IMG/VR virus record: IMGVR_UViG_3300010211_000027 | Coordinates: 1 to 45,088 of that record | Source: a virus | Strand: one strand, 5' to 3' | DNA length: 45,088 nt | Shown: piece after piece, positions 31,620 through 40,220 of the stretch | How the letters are laid out: each line of letters opens with the position of its first letter | Numbering within the stretch: position 1 is the stretch's first letter | Made by a program: the position numbers and the translations under genes | Notes under the pieces: generated by a model | The model's input: the letters and a program-made list of their open reading frames with translations, nothing else | Databases searched by the model: none | Told to the model about the DNA's origin: nothing

Positions 31620-34600
31620 AGCCCTGGGAGGTTTACCAGCAGACCGCCATCCCGAATACGCCGGCCCCGCCTCGGACGCCCTGGGAGATCTATGCCGCCG
31701 CGAAACCGGCGGACTCCGACGCGGGGACCTGGTCGCAGGCCGGCAATATCGTCCGGGGTGCCGGAGAGGCCGCAATGGATGTGGCCGGGTGGCTTTTGGA
31801 AAGTGGCGGCGCCATTGCGGAGGACCTCGGCGACGAGATGGAACGCCGCTTCCCACTGGGCACCCTGTCCAAGCCCGGCGTCCCCATGACCGAACAGGAG
31901 ATCGCGGCACCCAACCTGGGCCGGACCCTCCAGGAGATCGGCCGGACGACCGCCGACGTCGATTTCGGCTACGAGGAAAAGTACTCCTGGGATCGCCTGA
32001 AGAACAGCGAGGGCATCCTGGACGCGGCCGGCAACCTGATCGGCTTCGCCACGGAACAAGGGCTGGTCTCGGTTCCTCACATGATCGCCGCGATCACCAA
32101 CCCGGCCGCCTACACGATGGCCCTGGCCGGCGGAATCGGCACGACCCGCGCGGAAAACCAGGGGCGACCGGACGACGTCCACGCCCGGGACGTGGCCGAG
32201 GCCGCGCCCGCCGCCCTGGCCTCCGCGTTGATGGAGCGGTTCGGGGCCCGGGGTGTGCTGGGCCTGGACGACACCGTGAGGCGGGTTGCCGACATCCCGG
32301 GCGCCATGGCCAAGGCCGGCGTCAAAGAGGGGGTCACCGAGTTCGGCCAGGAGCAACTGGAGTATGCCGGCGAGACCGTCGGCACCAAGACGCCCTGGGA
32401 GTTCTGGCAGAGCCTGGAACGCGGCGCCGCCGGGGCCCTGGCCGGCGGGCCGTTCGGCGCCGGGGTTCGCGCCGGGACGGCGGCCGTTCAGTTGGCCGTC
32501 AATCCGGACGCGGACTCCCCCGGAATCGGGGAGCAGCCGGGGGACAACGGCACGGGATCCCCACCGATCCCGGGCCGGAAGCCGGAACCCGGGGGCCGGG
32601 TGACGGTGGTCCTGCCGGGCGAGGACGCCCCGGTGTCCGGCGTGGTGGAAAGCATCGATCGGCGCGGGGCCACCGTGCGCCTGGACGACACCGGGGATCT
32701 GGAGGTGGTGGCGCCCGAGGCCCTGACCCAGACCGACGCCGGCACGCCCGAGGCCCAGCCCGCGCCATCCCCGGCCGGTCTGTCGCCGGAGACTGAGCTT
32801 GACCAGGTCCTGAACTCCGACCGGCCGGTCACGGAGATCATCGCCGAGGCCGATGGGCGCCCGGTCGGTCGCCAGCGGGTGACCCTACCGACCGGGGACA
32901 CCACCGACGCCACCGTGACGCCGCTCGACGACGGCCTCGTACGCATCGAGACGGCGGACGGAGATGTGTTGGTGGTCCCGGACACCGGAAGCGGCATCAC
33001 CTTCGCCGCGCCCGAGGCCATGCCCGCAGCGGAGCCGAATGCCGCCCCTAAGAGCCACGCCGACCCCGACGGACCGGTCACCATCCCCGACGACCTCCAA
33101 CCGGAGATCGATCGCCTCATCGGCGAAGGCCTGGACCCGCTGGATGCCCGGGACGAGGCGATGGAGCGCGCCGCCCTGCGCGACGATACGCCGTTGCCCT
33201 GGGAAGAGGCGTTTCCCGCGACACCACGGCAGGATGCCCAGATCGCCGACGCACCGGAACCGCAACGGGCCGAGGCCATGCGGCGGATCGGCCTGCAGGA
33301 CAGCGCCGCCGAGGTGGATGTCACCCTTGCCGACGGCACCGATATCCGCGCCGAGATCGGCCGCGCCGGTCTGGACGACCAGGGCCGGCCCTGGCTGGAA
33401 CTCCGCCAGGACGACGGCACCGTGTCGGTGGTCAATCCCGGTGTGAATGCCGAGGTCTGGCCGGCAGTGTCGGCGGCCGAGTCGCGTCGTTACGTGGCCA
33501 CACCAGATAATGCGCCTGACTGGGGCGCGATCGACGCCAACGCCGCGCAGGCCATCGGGCGCCAAGCGGCCCCCATTCGCCTCCGGGTCGGAGACAAGAC
33601 GTTCGGACTGGCCCACATCAGGGCGCGTCATGGCGAAGATGCAAAGCGACTGGGATACCAGGACGTCGAACACATGGTCCTGGACATCACGCGGAATTGG
33701 ACGGCCGTCTACCAGGGCAAGGGACGCTCTCTGATCCTGGCGAAAGAAACGCCAGCCCACGGTCACGCTTATGTCCAATTGGAGCCGTCGCCGGACGGAG
33801 ATTTCTACGACGTCAAAACGGCGACCCCGAGCCGAACCGATCAGTTCAGGAGCAAAAAGCCGCTCTGGGAGCGCGCCGGGCCCAGCGCGTCGCCCGCCGT
33901 AACGGACACCGTTCATCCCTCGGTCCAGAGCAAACCTATTGTAGCAGGTCTCGCCTCTCTTTCCTACACGCCCGCCGTCACCGATCGCGCCCGCGTTCTG
34001 CAGCGCGCTTTGAAGTCCCGCCTCCGGGAAATGGGGCTGGGAGACGTCAACGTGGTCATCGCCGACGACATCGGTGGCGGGACCCGTGACGGCTTCTATT
34101 GGAAAAAGCTGATCGCCGTGGCGTTGGACCGCGGGGAAACCGAGGCATTTCATACCCTCAATCACGAGGCGATTCACGCCGCCCGCCGCCTGAACGTGCT
34201 TCGTGGCCGGGAGTGGGCCGCCCTGGACCGGGCGGCCACGTCCGAAGGGTGGATGGATCGCTTCCGGGTGCGGGAGCGCTATCCGGACCTGTCCCCGGAG
34301 CAGCAGACCGAAGAAGCCATTGCCGACGCCTACCGGGCCTGGGTGGCCGGGAAAGGGCCGGAGCCCCGCAATGCCTTTGCCCGCCGCGCCCTGCATCTCC
34401 TGCGCCGGGTGTTCGAGCATATCCGGGCCACCTTCCAGGGGCAGACCCTGACCGCCGATGACGTGTTCCGGCGGGTTCGCGCCGGGGCGTTGCGGGAGCA
34501 GCCGTCCGCCCCCCCAAGGTCATCCGCCGGACGGCCGGCCGAGGGACGCCGCCCGGTCGGTCCCTTCGGCCCCGTTTTCACGGCGTATCGGCACGATGCT

Positions 34601-37600
34601 CGCGGCGCCATCTCCCGCTTGATCCGGGAACAAGACGGCGAGGCTGTCGCCGCCCTTCATCACCCGGAGATTGGGGATATCGATCTGGTATGGGGTGTGG
34701 TGGGGACTGGTGCCAGCGATGGATATGGATTGGCCAAGCTAGTCCGCTTCCACCCCGAAGTTCTCGACGATCTTCAGGGCGCTTTGAGTGCCATGCAGAT
34801 TGTCCAGCGCGGCCCGAACCGAATCCGGTTGGCATCGCCCACCCACAAAGCGGTTGTTCGCCTTGACTGGGACGGACGGTCCAAGACGTGGTTGCTCACG
34901 GCCTTTGAGAAAAACGGGAGTGGTGTCGACACGACGACGGACACTGCCAAACTTGCCGGCGGAGATGACACAGCTCGCTCCACCACCACTCCGGCGACAA
35001 GTATAGCGGAGCATAGCCCCGAGTTCCACCACCCCGAGACCGAACCACCGGCCGAGTCCCGTCGCGCGGCAGACCAGGCCTTGCGGGATGGCCTGGACGG
35101 CCTGGCCGAGCAAGAGCGTCAGCAGCACGGCGACCGGAACACCCCGGAGCCCGCCACCCTGGCCCGGCAGTTGGGCCGCGTGCGATCGGTGATCCTGCAC
35201 CCGCGCATGATCGCCAGCCGGCACCCGACCTTCGTCCCGGTGTATCAGGCGGTCATCGCCCGCCGGCAGTTGCGGGAAAAGATCCTCTCCGAACTGACCG
35301 AGAAGCGGCGCCCCTATGCGGCCATGACGCCCAAGGAAAAGGCCCGCGTCAACGCGGTGCTGGAGATCGGCCGCCTTCACCAGACCGACTATTCCGACAC
35401 GCAGTTGCGCGAAGGCGTCACCACGGCCCTACGCCACCTGTCCGCCGCCAAGCGCGGCACGGTCTACAAACTGACCGACCCGGAGATCCGGGGGTATCGG
35501 GCCTATCGCGGCACCATGAACCATGCCTTGGGGCTGTTTCGGGATCAGATGATCGCGGAATATGCCGAGCGTCTCGGGGTGAACCCGGAGGATGTCCGCG
35601 ACCTTAACCACATCGCCGAACACATGCGGATGGTCGATCCGGACAGCCGGGCCATGGACGAGTGGCGGCGGTTCTACGACACTATTTTGCAGATCGAGAA
35701 TCAGACCCGCGTCGGCTATGTGCCCTTCACCCGATGGGGGCGGATCGGCATCACCATCCGGTCGAAGACGGAAACCGAGCCGGTCCCGGGCTCCACCACC
35801 GAGACCCGGCCCAAGGTGGTGCATTTCGAAAAGATCGACATCGATGGCCTGAACGAGCGGGTGAAACGCCTGATGGTCCGGTTCCAGCGGAACGGCAATC
35901 CGGACGCCCTGCGCAACATCCCCGCCGTGCGAAAGGCGCTGGCCGATCTGCGACGGCGCTATCCGGCGGCCCAATACGACATCGCGGCCCCCATCGAACT
36001 GGTGCCGAAGCAGAACGCCGAGGACATCACCCTGACCGGCATGGATGCCCTGGCCAATGCCTCCGGGCTGATGGACAGCGACTCCTATGACGAGGTCCGC
36101 GACGCCTTCGAGAAGGCATTGCAGGCCCGGGGCTTCCGGCGGCACTTCTTCAATGCCCGCCACATCGCCGGGTACAGCGGCGACCTGGACCGCGCCGGCG
36201 CCGATTACGTGACCGGGATTTCCCGGCACCTGTCGGATCGGGCCTGGAAGCAACCCCTCGACACCGCCCTTGGGCACGTGGACCCGCGCTCCCCTCGGTT
36301 GGTGGCCTATGCCCGCAAGTACCTGGATTACATCGATCAACCCCAGGAGGAATTCCAGACCCTGCGGGCCATGGCCTTCTATTGGCTGCTGTCCGGGGTC
36401 GGGTCCGCCGCCGTCAACCTACTCCAAGTCCCGGGGATATCGGTCTTCTATGCTGCCATGTTCCAGAAAAACCCTGTACAGATCAGCTACATGTTTGCGC
36501 GGGCCTACGCCGAGACCTTGGGAATGGTTTCCCTCAAAGCCGGGTGGGAGGTGATCGACCCCAACAAGGCCCCCCGCGATATGCGTGAGGACTTCAAGCG
36601 CGCCTTCGACGAAGGCGAGATGTGGCCGATCACCACCATGGAAGAGATGGCCCAGGCGCATCGGCGCGACATCTTCGCCGGGATCGCGCGCCGGGTGGGC
36701 TCCGTCAGAATCCCGGGCACCAATACCCAGGTGGATATCGGCACCATCTTCAAGATTCTCGGCCACTTATTCACTCTCGCCGAACGTGTGAACCGGGCGG
36801 CCACCTTCATCGTCGGCCATCGTCTGGGGCAACAGGCCAAGACCTGGGAGGTGGCGGAGCGAATTTATGATGCCAGAAGCCCGCTGGCCCAGGAGGCCCT
36901 GAAGGACCGCAGTCCCTCCGCCTTCGCCGCTTGGCTGATCGAGGAAACCCACTACCGCATGGGTAAGGAGAACCGCCCGACGGTGGCGACGGGACCGGGC
37001 GCGCTGATCCTGCAGTTCCGGGGGTACACAATGCAGACCCTGGAATTGTACGCGCGCCTCGCCACCCGCCACGGGCCGGAAGGCCGCATGGCCCTGGCCG
37101 GCATGATGGGGTGGTTGCTGCTGACCGCCGGGGTTCTGGGACTGCCGTTCTTCGATGACCTCAAGGACATCATTGAAGGCGTCTGGAAGCAGGCCGCCGG
37201 TGTGGATCGGGACTTCGAGACCGAATTCCGCCGGTTCGCGGACGCCGTGACCGGCGTGGACAGCCTGGGGGAGATCATTACCCGCGGCTTCCTGCGGAAG
37301 TCCCCCACAGACGTCAGTCGCCGCATCGGCATGGGCGACATCTTCCCCACGGAAATGCATGACCTGGGCTGGGCCGATCTGGCTGGGCCGGCGATCAGCA
37401 CCATCGTGCAACGGGTGAGCAAGATGGCCGTGGCCGGGACCCGGCCGAACATGGACGAGGCCCTTGCCATCGCCATTCCGGCGGCGTTGCCGGCGGCGTT
37501 CGCCTACCCCATCGAGGGCTTGGTCAGTTACCCCAAGGTGGGTGTCGTCTCCAGCCATGACGGCATGACCCTGATCCCGCCAGAGGACATCACCAACGGC

Positions 37601-38008
37601 GACAAGATCATGAAGGCCCTCGGGTTCACCTCCGCCCGCCTGGCCAGCGAATGGGAACGCCGGCAGGCCATCCGCCGGCAGGAAAGTGCCGTCGATCTGC
37701 TGCGGTCGCGCACGTACATGAAGCTCGCCCTGGCTCTCGTCGACTACGATCGCGCAGATAAGGAGAAAAATGAAGAGGGCGTCCGTCGGGCTGCGGATCG
37801 TGTCCAACGCGTGGCCGACGCGATCGAAATCCACAACAAAGCAGCCGATGCAGCAGGAAGGCCCTGGGAAGAGGTCCATTTGCAGCTACCAACCCTCAAG
37901 CGCAAGGTGGCGGAGCTTCTCCAGGGCCGCGCGCCCTCCCTGCCTCGTCGCCTCGGCGGGGCCCAGGCGGAAACGAACGCGCTTTTCGGCGGGACCCGCG
38001 CCGATTGA
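31616..38008 (+). CDS. Giant polyvalent ejection protein with peptidase and nuclease-like domains
   Basis: A protein of about 2130 residues, the third ejection-type gene. Seen in order: a hydrophobic/amphipathic N-terminal part (1-300); three small beta modules (about 327-372, 409-460, 562-615); a barnase/EndoU/colicin-like nuclease segment (about 640-760, FGLAHIRARHGED); a zincin-like site NHEAIH (about 849-854) with a C-terminal helper region; a second nuclease-like segment (about 985-1100, EIGDIDLVWGVVGT and GYGLAKLVRFHPEV); then a long helical region with membrane-prone stretches (from about 1580). This matches the polyvalent-protein concept, in which phages inject multi-domain proteins with the DNA. 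GTG 31616 follows GGGAG; TTG 31601 is an alternative. All nuclease calls are by pattern. Confidence 0.8.
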   Translation: MKPWEVYQQTAIPNTPAPPRTPWEIYAAAKPADSDAGTWSQAGNIVRGAGEAAMDVAGWLLESGGAIAEDLGDEMERRFPLGTLSKPGVPMTEQEIAAPNLGRTLQEIGRTTADVDFGYEEKYSWDRLKNSEGILDAAGNLIGFATEQGLVSVPHMIAAITNPAAYTMALAGGIGTTRAENQGRPDDVHARDVAEAAPAALASALMERFGARGVLGLDDTVRRVADIPGAMAKAGVKEGVTEFGQEQLEYAGETVGTKTPWEFWQSLERGAAGALAGGPFGAGVRAGTAAVQLAVNPDADSPGIGEQPGDNGTGSPPIPGRKPEPGGRVTVVLPGEDAPVSGVVESIDRRGATVRLDDTGDLEVVAPEALTQTDAGTPEAQPAPSPAGLSPETELDQVLNSDRPVTEIIAEADGRPVGRQRVTLPTGDTTDATVTPLDDGLVRIETADGDVLVVPDTGSGITFAAPEAMPAAEPNAAPKSHADPDGPVTIPDDLQPEIDRLIGEGLDPLDARDEAMERAALRDDTPLPWEEAFPATPRQDAQIADAPEPQRAEAMRRIGLQDSAAEVDVTLADGTDIRAEIGRAGLDDQGRPWLELRQDDGTVSVVNPGVNAEVWPAVSAAESRRYVATPDNAPDWGAIDANAAQAIGRQAAPIRLRVGDKTFGLAHIRARHGEDAKRLGYQDVEHMVLDITRNWTAVYQGKGRSLILAKETPAHGHAYVQLEPSPDGDFYDVKTATPSRTDQFRSKKPLWERAGPSASPAVTDTVHPSVQSKPIVAGLASLSYTPAVTDRARVLQRALKSRLREMGLGDVNVVIADDIGGGTRDGFYWKKLIAVALDRGETEAFHTLNHEAIHAARRLNVLRGREWAALDRAATSEGWMDRFRVRERYPDLSPEQQTEEAIADAYRAWVAGKGPEPRNAFARRALHLLRRVFEHIRATFQGQTLTADDVFRRVRAGALREQPSAPPRSSAGRPAEGRRPVGPFGPVFTAYRHDARGAISRLIREQDGEAVAALHHPEIGDIDLVWGVVGTGASDGYGLAKLVRFHPEVLDDLQGALSAMQIVQRGPNRIRLASPTHKAVVRLDWDGRSKTWLLTAFEKNGSGVDTTTDTAKLAGGDDTARSTTTPATSIAEHSPEFHHPETEPPAESRRAADQALRDGLDGLAEQERQQHGDRNTPEPATLARQLGRVRSVILHPRMIASRHPTFVPVYQAVIARRQLREKILSELTEKRRPYAAMTPKEKARVNAVLEIGRLHQTDYSDTQLREGVTTALRHLSAAKRGTVYKLTDPEIRGYRAYRGTMNHALGLFRDQMIAEYAERLGVNPEDVRDLNHIAEHMRMVDPDSRAMDEWRRFYDTILQIENQTRVGYVPFTRWGRIGITIRSKTETEPVPGSTTETRPKVVHFEKIDIDGLNERVKRLMVRFQRNGNPDALRNIPAVRKALADLRRRYPAAQYDIAAPIELVPKQNAEDITLTGMDALANASGLMDSDSYDEVRDAFEKALQARGFRRHFFNARHIAGYSGDLDRAGADYVTGISRHLSDRAWKQPLDTALGHVDPRSPRLVAYARKYLDYIDQPQEEFQTLRAMAFYWLLSGVGSAAVNLLQVPGISVFYAAMFQKNPVQISYMFARAYAETLGMVSLKAGWEVIDPNKAPRDMREDFKRAFDEGEMWPITTMEEMAQAHRRDIFAGIARRVGSVRIPGTNTQVDIGTIFKILGHLFTLAERVNRAATFIVGHRLGQQAKTWEVAERIYDARSPLAQEALKDRSPSAFAAWLIEETHYRMGKENRPTVATGPGALILQFRGYTMQTLELYARLATRHGPEGRMALAGMMGWLLLTAGVLGLPFFDDLKDIIEGVWKQAAGVDRDFETEFRRFADAVTGVDSLGEIITRGFLRKSPTDVSRRIGMGDIFPTEMHDLGWADLAGPAISTIVQRVSKMAVAGTRPNMDEALAIAIPAALPAAFAYPIEGLVSYPKVGVVSSHDGMTLIPPEDITNGDKIMKALGFTSARLASEWERRQAIRRQESAVDLLRSRTYMKLALALVDYDRADKEKNEEGVRRAADRVQRVADAIEIHNKAADAAGRPWEEVHLQLPTLKRKVAELLQGRAPSLPRRLGGAQAETNALFGGTRAD

Positions 38009-38023
38009 CCCCAAATCCCCCGC

Positions 38024-38039
38024 TGCACCCAACCGGACA
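38024..38039 (+). promoter_or_regulatory. Late element copy 5
   Basis: An exact copy of the element sixteen bases after the giant gene, 43 bases before ATG 38083. It shares long identical flanks with copy 4 on its left (32 bases in total) and with copy 2 on its right (31 bases in total). Confidence 0.75.
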
Positions 38040-38082
38040 CGCGCCACCGTGATCCTTAGGCCGTCAATTGGAGGGATGAGTG

Positions 38083-38283
38083 ATGCGTGTCTATCTGATG
38101 CACTGTCTGGGAAAGATCCTGGGGATTTCGTTCAAGGTCGGCGACGTTCCCTATGGGTCTCTCCAAAACACGACCGAACGATGCGGGCCTACCGAACAGT
38201 CTTGGTCCGGTGAGACTATACCTCGCAATTGTGGATATGATGTCCCTTATTGCAACGGCAAGCCGTTCAAAGGCAATCTTTGA
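38083..38283 (+). CDS. Small hypothetical protein (doubtful)
   Basis: A 66-residue frame with GGAGGG seven bases before ATG 38083 and late element copy 5 upstream. The protein (MRVYLMHCLGKILGISFKVG at the start, several Cys near the end) matches nothing I know. Its end overlaps by 17 bases the end of the minus-strand Cas2-like gene. Two other short frames occupy the same place, so coding status is uncertain. Confidence 0.35.
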   Translation: MRVYLMHCLGKILGISFKVGDVPYGSLQNTTERCGPTEQSWSGETIPRNCGYDVPYCNGKPFKGNL

Positions 38284-38536
38284 TCCACTTCGAAACTTTA
38301 TCTTCGTATCCTATCCAAGCGGCTTCTCCGGTTAGCCTTCCAACGAACAATTTGTCATTATTATCAAGACAAGACTTGAGAAAATCTCTGATTTGCGCCG
38401 CCGTCTGGTCCGCCACGACAATCCACACCGACCGTTGCATATGCCAATGTGTCCCGTAGCTCTTGAGCTTCTTGTGTAGGCATTCATAGTTTTGCCCTTC
38501 GGCACTTAGGTCGTATGCGACCATATAAGTTGCCAT
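38267..38536 (-). CDS. Cas2/VapD-fold small protein ('SinR family')
   Basis: An 89-residue protein with the pattern ATYMVAYDLSAEGQNYECLH, then YGTHWHMQRSVWIVVADQTA and KLFVGRLTGEAAWIGYED. This is the small ferredoxin-fold family often annotated as SinR-like and related in shape to Cas2 and VapD. Asp9 lies at the end of the first strand, where Cas2 has its conserved acidic residue. There is no CRISPR array or cas gene nearby. The gene is low in GC, on the opposite strand, with GGGAGAGG before the ATG and a TTGACT box at 38591-38596, so it is an independent cargo gene. Function unknown; an RNase or nucleic-acid-binding role is possible. Confidence 0.8.
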   Translation of the reverse strand: MATYMVAYDLSAEGQNYECLHKKLKSYGTHWHMQRSVWIVVADQTAAQIRDFLKSCLDNNDKLFVGRLTGEAAWIGYEDKVSKWIKDCL

Positions 38537-38631
38537 GACCCTCTCCCTATATCCTTATGCGGGCGCAAAAATGACGTTTATCGCGTTATGAGTCAATCTG
38601 CGCCCCCGCCCAGGATTCGGGTCTTTTTCGC

Positions 38632-38647
38632 TGCACCCAACCGGACA
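38632..38647 (+). promoter_or_regulatory. Late element copy 6
   Basis: An exact copy of the element 50 bases before the holin-like gene. It lies just beyond the second cargo island and heads the lysis cassette. Confidence 0.75.
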
Positions 38648-38697
38648 CGGCCTATCGTCGCGGCAATGACCACCGGGGCCGGGAGCGGGACGACATC

Positions 38698-38910
38698 ATG
38701 GACAGACTCCGAGACGCGGTCGCCCCTGTGGTCGCCGTACCGGCCGCCGCCCTGGCGCCCCTCGGATGGTGGCTGGACACCATCAACGGCCTGCTCGCCA
38801 TCCTGTCCCTGATCTCCGCGATCATCCTCGCGTGGCTGCAGATCATCCCAAAGGCACAAGCCTTGTTGGCGCAACGCCGGGCGAATCGCAGCAAAGGAGC
38901 GCGCCAATGA
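38698..38910 (+). CDS. Holin-like membrane protein
   Basis: A 70-residue protein with a hydrophobic stretch at about 12-24 and a clear transmembrane helix at about 28-50 (TINGLLAILSLISAIILAWL), ending in a basic tail (AQRRANRSKGARQ). Size, topology and position before the endolysin fit a holin. Its stop overlaps the ATG of the endolysin. No named holin family recognised. Confidence 0.7.
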   Translation: MDRLRDAVAPVVAVPAAALAPLGWWLDTINGLLAILSLISAIILAWLQIIPKAQALLAQRRANRSKGARQ

Positions 38911-39560
38911 CCGACGCCCCCCGCCTCTACCGCCATTGGCGCGACGTCCCCGCCGGGTCCTGGCACTGGCCGCACTTCAGCCCCGCCGAAATCGCCTGTC
39001 GAGGTACCGGCGAGCTTTTGGTGGTGCCCCGGGCCCTGGATGCGCTCGAAGACCTGCGGGCGGCTCTGGGCGGCCATCCGCTCATCCTCAACAGCGCCTA
39101 TCGCAGCGAAACGCACAACCGGGCCGTCGGAGGCGCGAAGAAATCCCAGCACCGCGAGGGCGTGGCCTTTGATATCGCCTGTGGCAACGTTCACCCCACG
39201 GTGCTTCGGGTCGCCGCCATGGCCTGCGGGTTCACAGCCGCCGCCTGGTACCCGAAACAGACCTTCGTGCACATCGACATGGGGCCCGCGCGATCCTGGG
39301 GCCCAGCCTTCCCGGCCCGCCCTGTGGTGGATCGCGAAGAGGCGAACCGCTTCCCGCCGGAAACGACGAAGCCGGCGGCGCTCAAGGTAACGACGGCGGT
39401 CGTCTCCGGGGCCGGGGCTGTGGCCTCCGGATCTGGCGCCGTATTGGGCAACTTCGACGGCGACCTCGCCAAGCTGGCCGTCGTCGCCCTGGTGCTGCTG
39501 GTGGCCGCTGGCCTGTTCGCCGCCTGGCGCCTGGGCTGGCTGACGGAGCGCGGGCGGTGA
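38907..39560 (+). CDS. M15-type peptidase endolysin with C-terminal membrane segment
   Basis: A 217-residue cell-wall peptidase. The zinc-site pattern SQHREGVAFDI (residues 80-90) gives His82 and Asp89, and His122 in TFVHIDMG is the third ligand, as in M15A D-Ala-D-Ala type peptidases. After the catalytic domain (about 1-150) there is an alanine-rich linker and a hydrophobic segment at about 185-212. A C-terminal membrane anchor is unusual for a soluble endolysin and may delay or localise its action. AAGGAG precedes ATG 38907. The spanin gene overlaps its end. Confidence 0.87.
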   Translation: MTDAPRLYRHWRDVPAGSWHWPHFSPAEIACRGTGELLVVPRALDALEDLRAALGGHPLILNSAYRSETHNRAVGGAKKSQHREGVAFDIACGNVHPTVLRVAAMACGFTAAAWYPKQTFVHIDMGPARSWGPAFPARPVVDREEANRFPPETTKPAALKVTTAVVSGAGAVASGSGAVLGNFDGDLAKLAVVALVLLVAAGLFAAWRLGWLTERGR

Positions 39561-39916
39561 CCGCCCTTCTCCTGCGCCTCTGGCCGGCCCTGGCGGTGCT
39601 CGGTGTCCTGGGGATCGCCGCCGCCGGCGCGGCCTGGATCACCGATGCCCTGAATGACCGCGCCGCCCTGGCTCGCGAGGTCCAGGAGCAAGCCGACACC
39701 CTCGCGGCCTATCAACTCGCCCTGGCCGAGACCCAGGCCAACGAAGCGGCCGTTGTGAACGCCCTGTCCCGGGCCCATGCGCGCCTCGCCGCCATCACCG
39801 CCGACCGCGCCGCCACCCTGGAGGACCTTCGTCATGCGACTGCTCCAGACTGCCCTGTGCCTGATGCTGTCCGGGACGCTGTTAACCGGCTGTGGGACGA
39901 CGCCGACGCCGACTAA
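39557..39916 (+). CDS. Rz: Inner-membrane spanin, Rz-like
   Basis: A 119-residue protein starting with GTG at 39557, overlapping the endolysin stop. One transmembrane helix (about 5-28) is followed by a long periplasmic coiled helix (about 33-90). Topology and a nested lipoprotein gene in another frame are the hallmark of Rz/Rz1 spanin pairs, which fuse the two membranes in the last step of lysis. Sequence alone would not identify it; the arrangement does. Confidence 0.85.
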   Translation: MTALLLRLWPALAVLGVLGIAAAGAAWITDALNDRAALAREVQEQADTLAAYQLALAETQANEAAVVNALSRAHARLAAITADRAATLEDLRHATAPDCPVPDAVRDAVNRLWDDADAD

Positions 39917-40097
39917 CCCGCCGCCCCGGACCTGCCCAGTGATCCCAGACGACTTGCTGACCTGCCCGTCGGGTGCCCAGAAGCCCGACCCCATCGACAT
40001 GGTCACGCTCACCATCGCGCTCACCGAGGAACGCGCGGCCGGCGAAGTGTGTCGGGCCCGGATGGATGAGGTGCGGGGGCTGGTGGGGACACCCTGA
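39834..40097 (+). CDS. Rz1: Outer-membrane spanin lipoprotein, Rz1-like
   Basis: An 87-residue lipoprotein starting inside the Rz gene in a different frame, with GGAGG about eight bases before ATG 39834. The signal MRLLQTALCLMLSGTLLTGC ends in a lipobox with Cys20. A proline-rich part follows (PTPTNPPPRTCPVIPDDLL), as in Rz1 proteins, then a helical end. It should bind Rz across the periplasm. A decayed copy lies at 41407-41637. Confidence 0.88.
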   Translation: MRLLQTALCLMLSGTLLTGCGTTPTPTNPPPRTCPVIPDDLLTCPSGAQKPDPIDMVTLTIALTEERAAGEVCRARMDEVRGLVGTP

Positions 40098-40107
40098 GCC
40101 CTGAATC

Positions 40108-40134
40108 GTTTGCGCCTACACTGTAGGCGCAAAC
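40108..40134. other. Perfect 13-base inverted repeat after the lysis genes
   Basis: GTTTGCGCCTACA and its exact complement TGTAGGCGCAAAC are separated by one base. No T-run follows, so it is a poor intrinsic terminator. A palindrome about 90 bases from the attachment site could be a binding site for integrase, an accessory factor or a regulator. A nearby CGCAAAC occurs again at 40140-40146. Confidence 0.6.
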
Positions 40135-40220
40135 AGATACGCAAACCGAGTCCCGGTGGGAAAAATACTGCTTGAACAGTAAGCTAACTTATTGAAACAC
40201 GGCGGTTTTTATACCCCATG

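Noticed and set aside
38267-38536. CRISPR-Cas locus
   Set aside because: Only one Cas2-like protein is present; no repeats, cas1 or effector gene were seen anywhere in the window.
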